Of a stretch of 64,000 nucleotides of DNA, positions 1 through 7,967 are shown piece after piece. The notes under the pieces were generated by a model. It worked only from the letters and a program-made list of their open reading frames with translations. It did not search any database and was not told where the DNA came from. The stretch is from Pseudomonas entomophila (GTDB lineage: Bacteria > Pseudomonadota > Gammaproteobacteria > Pseudomonadales > Pseudomonadaceae). The DNA is taken from NCBI RefSeq assembly GCF_029478665.1, contig NZ_JARPQB010000002.1:62001-126000 (forward strand). The letters run 5' to 3'. Each line of letters starts with the position of its first letter. Positions within the stretch are counted from its first letter, which is position 1. A program made the translations under genes and the position numbers.

Positions 1-965
1 CGCAAGTCGTTCCAGAACGCTGCCGGGATGACTGCGCTGAGGGCCGCAAAGTCTTCATTGGCATGCGCCACACGGGTGGAACCCGGGATCGCCGCGACCA
101 CCGCTGGGTGGGCCAGGGCGAACTGCAGGGCGGCCGCCTTGACGTCGACACCATGGGCACGGGCCACCGTGCGGATGCGCTCGAGCTTGGCCAGCACCGA
201 CGGGGTCGCCTTCTGGTACTCGAAGTGCTCGCCACCGGCAGTCACGCCGGAGCTGTAGGGGCCACCAACGACGATACCAACACCCTGCTCCGCCGCCTGC
301 GGCATGACACGCTGCAGTGCGCGGTCGTGATCCAGCAGCGAGTAGCGCCCGGCGAGCAGGAAGCCATCGGGTTGCGGCTCGTCCAGGTCGAGGGTCAGCT
401 CGATCGGTTCAACCCGGTTCACCCCCAGGCCCCAGGCCTTGATCACGCCCTCTTCACGCAGGCGGGTGAGGACGCGGAAGGCGCCCTTGCGGGCCGTCTC
501 GAAACGCTCCAGCCACTCATCGCCGTAGAAGTCCTGGGCGATGTCGTGAATCCACACGATGTCCAGGCGGTCGGTCTTCAGCCGGCGCAGGCTGTCTTCG
601 ATGGAGCGCAAGGTCGCATCGGCGCTGTAGTCGTTGACGATGCGGTTGCGGTTGCCGTGCTCGAACAGGCCGCTCTTCTCGCCCAGCTCGCGGCTGGTGG
701 GGTCTTCCAGTTCGTCGAGGATAATCCGCCCGACTTTGCTGCTGAGCACGTATTCGTCGCGAGGCCGACCGGCCAGGGCGTTGCCCAGGCGCGATTCGGA
801 AAGGCCGGCACCGTAGAACGGCGCGCTGTCGAAGTAGCGCACACCGTTGTCCCAGGCGGCATCGACGGTGGCTTGTACCTCGGCCTCCGGTACGTTGCGG
901 AACATGTTGCCCAGTGGCGCGGTGCCGAAGCCCAGCGGGTTGGCGATAAGCGATTTGAGATTCAT
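1..965 (-). CDS. Aldo/keto reductase, D-threo-aldose 1-dehydrogenase/pyridoxal 4-dehydrogenase-like (3' end outside window)
   Basis: The frame is open from ATG at 965 down to the window edge (321 codons seen), so the C-terminus is missing. The product is a cytosolic NAD(P)-dependent oxidoreductase of the aldo/keto reductase superfamily. The catalytic set is visible: FDSAPFYG (Asp and Tyr, about residue 54), SSKVG (Lys) and VWIHD (His). Near the end, IPGSTR is the usual cofactor-binding loop. The overall arrangement resembles the D-threo-aldose dehydrogenase/pyridoxal dehydrogenase branch, but the substrate cannot be set from sequence. AGGA lies about 8 bases before the ATG. The long plus-strand frame opposite is only a shadow of it. 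Confidence 0.85.
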   Translation of the reverse strand, partial: MNLKSLIANPLGFGTAPLGNMFRNVPEAEVQATVDAAWDNGVRYFDSAPFYGAGLSESRLGNALAGRPRDEYVLSSKVGRIILDELEDPTSRELGEKSGLFEHGNRNRIVNDYSADATLRSIEDSLRRLKTDRLDIVWIHDIAQDFYGDEWLERFETARKGAFRVLTRLREEGVIKAWGLGVNRVEPIELTLDLDEPQPDGFLLAGRYSLLDHDRALQRVMPQAAEQGVGIVVGGPYSSGVTAGGEHFEYQKATPSVLAKLERIRTVARAHGVDVKAAALQFALAHPAVVAAIPGSTRVAHANEDFAALSAVIPAAFWNDL

Positions 966-1248
966 GGGTGCATTCCTGGTAGGGGGAGTTGCTTGTGAAC
1001 TCCAGTGGCGGCAATCCTATGCCGCCCCTATCAAGACCGTCCAAGTCATAATTCGACAGACTTGAGACCTTTAAGGCATGACCATGAGGGCTTCCGTGAG
1101 ATTGCAACGCTGCCGCTGACCCAACGCAGTGTTGGCAACCGAACCTCGGCTAAGCTGCTAGCGCAAACCATGCCATTGTCACCGCAAGCCCGCCTCATGG
1201 CGCTTTTGCCCCCCCCGGCCAGCGCTCACTCATTAATTCAGGATGAAT

Positions 1249-4200
1249 ATGACAACCTCCCGTGTCTGCATTGGGCAATCTGCCAACCTTGTCGATGGAC
1301 TCAACCCCCACTGGACCCCGCAGCAAGGCCTGCCCGGCCTGCTCTATCCCGTCCTGGAACAGCCGCTGGCCACGCGCCCGGCGCGCGTCGTCGAACCCCG
1401 CGGAACCTGGTCCTTCCCCGAACTGAGCCTGCACGAAAATGCACTGAGCCTGCTGGATGCATTGATTCCTTTTCAGGTGGTCTCACCCTCCAGCGAGGTC
1501 GACGCGCCTTGTATTGGCGCGGGCGCCCTGCTCGCTGGCGCACAGTCCAGTCAATCGTCGCTGCAAGCGCTGTCAAGCACCCTCGGGGTCAACCTGGATG
1601 ATGAAGGCTTGCGTTACGTACTGGTCAAGTTGACCCGTGTAGATGGCACCGACACTCACGCCAGCGCCGCCAACGGCATCCTGATGCATGTCCGCCCAAG
1701 CCAGCCAGAGCCCGCCTATGGGCTCACCCCAGCGTTCCTTTCCAACGCGACCAAGCTTCCCCACGCCGGCCGCTCTCGCCAGCAGGACTATGGCGAGCAA
1801 CTGACCGTGCTCAAGGCCCAAGGCATTGTGGATACCTTTGCCGTTTACGGTACTCACTATGTCAGCGCCGTAACGCTGGGCGATACCATCCTGCAGGTAT
1901 TCGCTTACCGAACCGAAGCATTTGCAAGAATTCGTCAGGCCTACGCCAAGGGGCGCAATCCGTTGTCAGGCCCCAACACCCATTACTTTGACCAGTTCAC
2001 CACAGACAGCACCGTGAGCCCATTGGGGTACGTGGCACAGTACGGCAAGTTGCTTTGCCTGAGCGATTGCAGCGCGTTCAATCTCAGTGTGCAAAAGGGT
2101 GATTGGGTCGACCCCCTCTGGTCGCACCAGAGCAGTATTTTTGCCCCGTTCATAAGCTCCACGGCACTCACACACCTGGACCTGGCGGATAGATTCATCG
2201 AGCAGACGACCGTACACGTGCAACTGGCCAGCCTGGCATTGATGGTCGAGCAAAAGCGCGGACTGCTCTGGCAGCGAATCTTCAAAGGGGCCATGGTGCA
2301 GAAGTATCGCGACCGCATCGGGGCCAACTTCGCGGTGTACGACACCCGCGATTTTTCCAGCCTGCTGCCAGAAGACACTCAGGACGTGGTGTCCTTCATT
2401 GCCACCCCGAACATCAACCTCTTCAAGGCTCAGATCGACCTGGCCACATTACCGCTCATCGCGCCGCAACAGGTTCGGGACTTCACCCTGCTGGCCAACG
2501 TCCTGTCCATGAGCCAGGGCGCTGCGGTCGATGTTCCCGGTGCCCAGGTCCGGTTGTTCGGGCAAGTGATCGACATGCGCACGCAGGGGCAGCCGCGCGC
2601 TATCCGTTTGAGCAACGATGCCTACAGCACGCTGCAACTGAGCTGCGATGAGTTTCTGGGCGCCCTGGCCATCAGCGATCACCAGGGTGATCGTTACAGC
2701 GTGATTGTCGACGGCCTGCGTTTCGGTCTGCGTGGCGACGGGCCGCGCGCGCAGCCGTTCATCGAATCGGATGTCCGAGGCACCCCGGCAAGCGACTGCC
2801 TGCCCGCGCTGATCGACAATCTGGAGTTCTCCATGAGCTTTGCCGAGGCGGCGCTCTGTGATCGGTCCTCCAGCAGCGCCACAGGCCTTCAGACGCTGAT
2901 CAAGCAGTACCTGTCGTGGTTGATCGAACTGCTGCCGGGTGACAGCAAGGACGAACGGACCACCACATTACGGGTGAGCGCCATGGACCTGTTGCGCTGT
3001 AGCGACGATGCCCGGCAGGAGAGCTATGTACCGCTCCTGCCGTTCGACGACTACAAGGCGTACACCAGCAGCATCATCGAGTACCTGGAGCGCATCCAAC
3101 TGCAGATCGCCCAGAATGAACAGCGGCTTGCCAATCGCAAGCAGCAGGAGTTGCTGGTCGAGGTTGGCAACACCCTCAATCAGAACATCATCCAGTCCGG
3201 TGAGTTGATCAGCGCCGTGATCAGCGCCAACGCCGCCCAGTTGCAAGACCTGGAGTCACTCCAGCGCTCACTCGTGGAACAAGGCGGCGCGGAGGCCGAG
3301 CGTCAGCAGCGCATGCTCAACGAGCTTGACAGCCAGTTGTTCGAAGCGCGCGCCACGGTCGATTTCGCCGTGCAGAAATACAAGTCCGCCGTGGAGCGCT
3401 GGCAGGCTCATGAGGAACTGAAGTTCGGTCTTGAAGTTGCCACCCAGCTGTTCAACCTGGGCACCGCGATCGCGGCACCGGCCTCCTCCATTTCCGCCGT
3501 CAAGGCGTTGGGCCTTACCGCCCAACGCATCCAGAAAACCCTGAAAGTGTTGAATGCCACCGTCAAGCTGTACTCAGGGGTGAGCACTGGCCTTGACGGG
3601 TTGTCTGCCGCGCAGCAGACGCTCGATGAACTGCAGGAAGCGTCGTTCGACCGCCAGAGCCTGTTGACCTGGGATGAACTGCCGGTCGAGTTCAACCAGA
3701 TCATGGCAACGGGTCCGGATGTGCCGGAGAAAGGCGCGCTGCAAAGCGCATTCGCCATCATGATCATGCGCGGCAAGGCGGTCGTCAGCGCCCGCGCGTC
3801 ACTGCATGGCGTGCTGCGCGACCTTTATCAGAACCAGCAGCGCCAACAGCTCAACGCCAGGCAACTCGATCGTTTTGCAGCACTGCTGCACAGGCTCAAG
3901 CCTGCCCGTGTGGAGGCGCTGGATGTCGACAACATCGACCTGGTCGCGCTCACCAGCCAATTGGCCTTCGTTCGCAACCAGATGCTGACAATCCTGGGCA
4001 AGGCCTTCCTGTTGCAGGACCAGGCCTTGCAATACACCTACCTGCAGCCGGCCACGCCGGTACCGTCAGCCAGCCTGCTCGGCTTCAGCAGAGCGGTGGT
4101 TCAGCAACACGCCAATACCCTGGCGGCCAAGACAGCCTTGGCGCCCTACCAGGCGTCCCGCACCCAGCCCATCGAAATCGTCATCAGCGGCATACGCCCC

Positions 4201-6240
4201 GAAGCGTTGACCGAAGGCAACAGCCTGCTGCATACCCTTTACCTGGACAACGCCGCGTTCCAGGAGTACGTGGATGCTCGCGTCGTGGCCGTCGTGGCCA
4301 CCGTCGAAGGCATCAAGTCCACCGACAGCGGTAACTACCTGCTGCGGCTCGCCTGTAATGGCACACCGTTTCACGACCGTAACCTTCAGCGCAAGCGCAT
4401 GAGCTTCCACACGCCTGGACGTGAACGCATCTACAGCTATCGGGCCAACGATAACGCTCCAAACTTCTCGGACCAGGGGCAGTCCTGGTCCGACGGGGTC
4501 AGCCGCATCACCCCGTTCACCAACTGGGAAATCTCTCTGCCTGCCAGCAAGGTCAACGCAGGCCTGACCTTTGATCGCGAACTGCTCACGGTCCGGCTGT
4601 CCTTCGTGCTGGAGGCACGCATTGTCGATGCCTACGGCACGCGAGCGCCACTGGCGCGTGCGCGGCTTGAATCATGCACGGCCGAGCGTGCGCGGCCTGC
4701 CGCCACCGCCCCTACGACGTCGCAAAGCCTGCTCAACCAGATGTTTACCGAAGGTCCCTGCACGAACAACTGGGACGTGGTATTCAACATGCGCCTCGAC
4801 AGCATCAACGAGGCATTGGCCGCACAATACGAGCGTTTTAACACGGACTCGCAGTTCACCAATAAATTCGTTTACGAAAAAGATGAAGACCTGAAACACC
4901 GCCCGAACGCCATGACCATTCGAACCAACCACCTCGAGTTTGAATACGGCTATCCCAAGCTTGAGTTTTCTGCGAACGACACCTCGACGGTCACGGTGAA
5001 GATGAAAATCAGCAAAGGCTATTTTCAAACGTGGGAGCGCAGCTTGAAGCACCCAGAGGATCCTATCGAGTACAACCCCAAGGAGATAATGGACGGAGAA
5101 ACACTGACCATCGCCGCCATCCCCCTGCAGAAGGTCAGTGGCGTTATCAATAACGAGAACCCTGACGGTACGCCGAGCTCGACCAGCAACACCTTGGCGG
5201 TGACGTTGGCGCTGGCCGAAGGCGTATTCAACCTGGATATGGATTTCAGCGACACCGAAGCAATGATATTCAACGAGGAGCTTCAGAATCACTTCAGAAA
5301 GCTTAATTTCGTATTTGAAATCAATCGACTGGACCTGAGCAATGTCCCGACGTTGAACGAACTCAAACCCAACGGGTTCAACTTCAAGGTCCTCAAGACC
5401 CCGGCCGGCAATGAAATGCTCCAGCTGTTCATCATGACGGGAGACCGCCCGATGCTGGACAAGTCGTGCATGTCACTCAACGATATTGCCGAACCGCTGC
5501 CGGACGATCAGCAATGCAGCCTGTTCGTTCGTTCGTCGTTGGTGTTCGGCAGTATCCTGCCTGCCAGTTTGCGCAGTGACAATGGCTGGACCCTGCGGGG
5601 TATCGACCCGCAAGCCGCGCACACCTCCTGGTCGGCTGAATTCAGCCAGGCCAACCTGGGCGCAAGCCTTGACCTGAGTGCCTTGAATCACACCGCGTCA
5701 GTGGGCGGTGGCCAAGTCTACGATGTCACCTACAACATGCCCAATGGGGGCGGCATCACCTGTTCACTGGCGGGCACTCAACTAAAGGCACAAGCCAACG
5801 GCCAGTTGCACTTCAGCGGCAGCCATAAACAGGCCTTCGATTTCTTCGAGATCAGGTCCTATCATGGCCACCAGATGGAGAAGAACAGCTGCTCGACCGA
5901 TGTGTCACTTGCCGTCAATGCATACTTGCCACTGTCTGTCAGCGGCCAAGGGCGCGAGCAAAGTATTCAGATCAGCCTGGAAAGCAAAGCCATCACCCTG
6001 GACGGCCACTTGTCCGGTGGTGGGCCCAGTGGCACGGACGACCTGAACGCACAGGTCAACCAGCAGTGCCGGGATCAACTGCCGGAGCAGGTCAAGCGCA
6101 ACCTGTCTTTCTCGTTCAATCCGATTTCAGTGTTCGCCCTGAAAAACCTGCTCTTTCCGGAGAAAAACTACATCACGTTCAGTGCCTGCGCCGTTCCGGC
6201 TGATCTTGTGCTTCTAGGCCGCTTCAACAAGCAACCCTGA
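1249..6240 (+). CDS. Large MACPF-like protein, candidate pore-forming (insecticidal) toxin
   Basis: A 1663-residue protein without a signal peptide. Residues 200-212 read YGTHYV, six residues in all after the YGTHY, then Gly-Asp. This fits the membrane attack complex/perforin signature Y-G-T-H-[FY]-x6-G-G except that the second Gly is Asp. Downstream, about residues 604-724 form a long Glu/Gln-rich coiled coil, followed by a hydrophobic Ala/Gly-rich helix (about 725-755) and more helices. The last 700 residues look beta-rich and repeat-poor. MACPF proteins from soil bacteria include insecticidal proteins, so a host-directed toxin is a reasonable inference. Start: ATG 1249 has AGGA at 1240-1243 at good spacing, whereas ATG 1243 overlaps that site. 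It is monocistronic and is followed by an inverted repeat. Beyond the MACPF motif I do not recognise the domains. Confidence 0.6.
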   Translation: MTTSRVCIGQSANLVDGLNPHWTPQQGLPGLLYPVLEQPLATRPARVVEPRGTWSFPELSLHENALSLLDALIPFQVVSPSSEVDAPCIGAGALLAGAQSSQSSLQALSSTLGVNLDDEGLRYVLVKLTRVDGTDTHASAANGILMHVRPSQPEPAYGLTPAFLSNATKLPHAGRSRQQDYGEQLTVLKAQGIVDTFAVYGTHYVSAVTLGDTILQVFAYRTEAFARIRQAYAKGRNPLSGPNTHYFDQFTTDSTVSPLGYVAQYGKLLCLSDCSAFNLSVQKGDWVDPLWSHQSSIFAPFISSTALTHLDLADRFIEQTTVHVQLASLALMVEQKRGLLWQRIFKGAMVQKYRDRIGANFAVYDTRDFSSLLPEDTQDVVSFIATPNINLFKAQIDLATLPLIAPQQVRDFTLLANVLSMSQGAAVDVPGAQVRLFGQVIDMRTQGQPRAIRLSNDAYSTLQLSCDEFLGALAISDHQGDRYSVIVDGLRFGLRGDGPRAQPFIESDVRGTPASDCLPALIDNLEFSMSFAEAALCDRSSSSATGLQTLIKQYLSWLIELLPGDSKDERTTTLRVSAMDLLRCSDDARQESYVPLLPFDDYKAYTSSIIEYLERIQLQIAQNEQRLANRKQQELLVEVGNTLNQNIIQSGELISAVISANAAQLQDLESLQRSLVEQGGAEAERQQRMLNELDSQLFEARATVDFAVQKYKSAVERWQAHEELKFGLEVATQLFNLGTAIAAPASSISAVKALGLTAQRIQKTLKVLNATVKLYSGVSTGLDGLSAAQQTLDELQEASFDRQSLLTWDELPVEFNQIMATGPDVPEKGALQSAFAIMIMRGKAVVSARASLHGVLRDLYQNQQRQQLNARQLDRFAALLHRLKPARVEALDVDNIDLVALTSQLAFVRNQMLTILGKAFLLQDQALQYTYLQPATPVPSASLLGFSRAVVQQHANTLAAKTALAPYQASRTQPIEIVISGIRPEALTEGNSLLHTLYLDNAAFQEYVDARVVAVVATVEGIKSTDSGNYLLRLACNGTPFHDRNLQRKRMSFHTPGRERIYSYRANDNAPNFSDQGQSWSDGVSRITPFTNWEISLPASKVNAGLTFDRELLTVRLSFVLEARIVDAYGTRAPLARARLESCTAERARPAATAPTTSQSLLNQMFTEGPCTNNWDVVFNMRLDSINEALAAQYERFNTDSQFTNKFVYEKDEDLKHRPNAMTIRTNHLEFEYGYPKLEFSANDTSTVTVKMKISKGYFQTWERSLKHPEDPIEYNPKEIMDGETLTIAAIPLQKVSGVINNENPDGTPSSTSNTLAVTLALAEGVFNLDMDFSDTEAMIFNEELQNHFRKLNFVFEINRLDLSNVPTLNELKPNGFNFKVLKTPAGNEMLQLFIMTGDRPMLDKSCMSLNDIAEPLPDDQQCSLFVRSSLVFGSILPASLRSDNGWTLRGIDPQAAHTSWSAEFSQANLGASLDLSALNHTASVGGGQVYDVTYNMPNGGGITCSLAGTQLKAQANGQLHFSGSHKQAFDFFEIRSYHGHQMEKNSCSTDVSLAVNAYLPLSVSGQGREQSIQISLESKAITLDGHLSGGGPSGTDDLNAQVNQQCRDQLPEQVKRNLSFSFNPISVFALKNLLFPEKNYITFSACAVPADLVLLGRFNKQP

Positions 6241-6257
6241 GGCGACTGTAAATGAAA

Positions 6258-6292
6258 CATCCCGCCCTTGCTCGAGCATGAAGGGCGGGATG
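6258..6292 (+). terminator. Stem-loop after the MACPF-like gene
   Basis: A perfect 12-bp inverted repeat (CATCCCGCCCTT / AAGGGCGGGATG) with an 11-base loop begins 17 bases after the stop codon. It is GC-rich like an intrinsic terminator, but no T-run follows, so termination efficiency is uncertain. Confidence 0.6.
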
Positions 6293-6401
6293 CCAATTAC
6301 CGGCAATGGCCGCAATGCCGCTTCCATCAGACAACTACCCTTTCGACAGCACAATCATGTGTGAACGGCGCCCCTCGCCAACCACTTGGTGGTGCTGGCT
6401 T

Positions 6402-6503
6402 CTGTGGGAGCGAGTGTATCGAGGCGTCGAACCGCCGCGAAGCAGGCACCACGGTGCTTGGCACCGGCCTTGCCGGTGTTCGCCAGCAAGGCTGGCTCCT
6501 ACC
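6402..6503. repeat. REP-like imperfect palindrome
   Basis: The ends GTGGGAGCGAG and GCTGGCTCCTAC are inverted. The interior contains smaller inverted repeats (CACCACGGTG, CACCGGCCTTGCCGGTG). This layout is typical of Pseudomonas extragenic palindromes. It abuts the 3' end of the minus-strand kinase gene. Confidence 0.6.
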
Positions 6504-7146
6504 GTTTGGGGGCCGGCCCACGGGATGCATTCGCGTACCCAAGCACACCATGGATCTCTGAAACCACCTGCATCGTTGCCGCCTCGATCGTGCCTTCATT
6601 ACGGCACAGCACCCAGCTGTTATCTGCAACTGCCCGCTCGAAGGCCTTGGTACTGGCGACATGCTCTTCCAGTTCATGCATCACCGTGCTGCTCAACCCA
6701 CGCGTTCGCGCCGCTGCCCTCGCCCACGAGATTTCCGGGGCGGTGACGACCCCGACATGCAGGTCTGGCACGCGCACGTTGCGTTCGAGGTTCAAGCGCA
6801 GAATCTCGGCAAACGGCACCAGCCGGCGAAACGCGGCATCGGAGGGGTACCAGCGATCGATCAGGATGATGCTGTCCGCTGGCTGCTTGGCCAGTACGTG
6901 TTGCGAGATCCAGTGACGGCTGTCGGCAAAACGCTCGCAAACCCTCAGTTCCAGCTCCCGGCAGGGGTTCCTGACGAACTGGTTGACCAGAGCCATGGTT
7001 CCACCCCGGTAGGGATCGCTTTTCTTCTCGCAGATCCGGATCACCTTCCGGTTGTCCGCCCTGAGGGCTTTGGTGACGGACTCCAGCAGCGTGGTCTTGC
7101 CGGTGCCCTTGGGCCCATCCAGGGAAATGAACAGCGAACGATTCAT
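6499..7146 (-). CDS. P-loop kinase, thymidylate kinase-like
   Basis: A 215-residue protein starting MNRSLFISLDGPKG, with Walker A GPKGTGKTT at residues 11-19. A central LIDRWYPSD segment resembles the DRY/DRF phosphoacceptor-binding motif of dTMP kinases. Length fits the thymidylate kinase family, but LID-loop conservation is weak and housekeeping tmk is normally found beside holB, which is absent. This is probably a divergent nucleoside/nucleotide kinase of unknown substrate. It lies between repeats and is transcribed alone. No strong ribosome-binding site is seen before the ATG. Confidence 0.6.
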   Translation of the reverse strand: MNRSLFISLDGPKGTGKTTLLESVTKALRADNRKVIRICEKKSDPYRGGTMALVNQFVRNPCRELELRVCERFADSRHWISQHVLAKQPADSIILIDRWYPSDAAFRRLVPFAEILRLNLERNVRVPDLHVGVVTAPEISWARAAARTRGLSSTVMHELEEHVASTKAFERAVADNSWVLCRNEGTIEAATMQVVSEIHGVLGYANASRGPAPKR

Positions 7147-7168
7147 GTTTCAGACAACTCGTTGATGT

Positions 7169-7373
7169 GTGTGGCCTCTGTTGGGGCGGCTTCAGCCGCG
7201 ATGCAGGCATCACGGTGTGAGGCACCCGCTTCGCGGGTGATCGCGGCTGAAGCCGCTCCTACAGGATTGGCACCAAGGTGGCGGCGTTACATCAGGCAGT
7301 AGAACTCGCTGACCTCTGCCACGATCTTGCCCTCGGCATCATACAGCCTCGCCCCTGGCGTCATGGCCATGGA
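7169..7373. repeat. Tandem duplication, copy A (REP plus 3' end of lipoprotein gene)
   Basis: This segment matches 7381-7585 with an offset of 212 bases and only a few mismatches. It contains a REP palindrome (GGGGCGGCTTCAGCC ... GGCTGAAGCCGCTCC) followed by the last 29 codons of the neighbouring lipoprotein gene. Confidence 0.9.
7287..7373 (-). pseudogene. Duplicated C-terminal fragment of the small lipoprotein gene
   Basis: This encodes MAMTPGARLYDAEGK... through EFYCLM and stop, matching the end of the intact gene at 7499-7921 with one visible Glu-to-Gly change. It has no start or promoter of its own and sits inside copy A of the tandem duplication, so it is a dead 3' remnant. Confidence 0.85.
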
Positions 7374-7380
7374 TGATTAT

Positions 7381-7585
7381 GTGTAGCCTCCGTAGGAGCG
7401 GCTTCAGCCGCGATGCAGGCATCACGGTGTGGGGCACCCGCTTCGCGGGTGATCGCGGCTGAAGCCGCTCCTACAGGATTGGCACGAAGGTGGCGGCGTT
7501 ACATCAGGCAGTAGAACTCGCTGACCTCTGCCACGATCTTGCCCTCGGCATCATACAGCCTCGCCTCCGGCGTCATGGCCATGGA
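7381..7585. repeat. Tandem duplication, copy B (contains the real 3' end)
   Basis: The second copy of the about 205-bp unit. It begins GTGTAGCCTCCGTAGGAGCG, includes the REP palindrome at about 7391-7478, and ends inside the intact lipoprotein gene, whose stop codon is at 7499-7501. Confidence 0.9.
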
Positions 7586-7921
7586 GCGCGCTTCGAGCAC
7601 GTATCGTTGCCCCGCCTTGAAGTGCGCGTAGTTCACGGTCAGATAGCACTGCCGGACAGTGGGGCCACCCATCATGCTCATCCCTCCGCCACCATTCACT
7701 TCGTAGTCGAACCGCACGACCAGCTCATGGCCACCGGGGCTGACCTGGAAGAACCGGCCGTCGCTCAGGCGCTGCTTGTCCAGGCGCTCGGCCAGCAGCA
7801 CGCGGTCATTGGGGAAGGGCATCGAGAAGTCGACCCAGGCCATCTGCGGGTTGGCGGCCGGCATGGGGGCCTGGCAACCGGCGATGGTCGTGATTGCCAA
7901 CAGCAACGTCAAGCTGCGCAT
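7499..7921 (-). CDS. Small putative lipoprotein, unknown function
   Basis: A 140-residue product starting MRSLTLLLAITTIAGCQAP. It has a hydrophobic N-terminus followed by a lipobox (IAGC), so it is a predicted lipid-anchored envelope protein. The mature part contains a Gly/Met-rich stretch (VNGGGGMSMMGG) and beta-rich sequence, with two Cys (in VRQCYLTV and EFYCLM). The longer upstream frame would place the lipobox internally, so the start at 7921 is preferred. It lies 46 bases downstream of the TPR-like gene and is probably its operon partner. I do not recognise the family. Confidence 0.7.
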   Translation of the reverse strand: MRSLTLLLAITTIAGCQAPMPAANPQMAWVDFSMPFPNDRVLLAERLDKQRLSDGRFFQVSPGGHELVVRFDYEVNGGGGMSMMGGPTVRQCYLTVNYAHFKAGQRYVLEARSMAMTPEARLYDAEGKIVAEVSEFYCLM

Positions 7922-7967
7922 GATAGATGCCCCGATGACAGTCGTTCGATAACACATTACCCCTCGT

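Noticed and set aside
63-998. Long plus-strand frame opposite the aldo/keto reductase
   Set aside because: It mirrors the minus-strand gene, has no recognisable motif and starts without a ribosome-binding site.
6258-6292. Certain intrinsic terminator
   Set aside because: Stem is strong but the T-run is missing, so it is listed only as a candidate.
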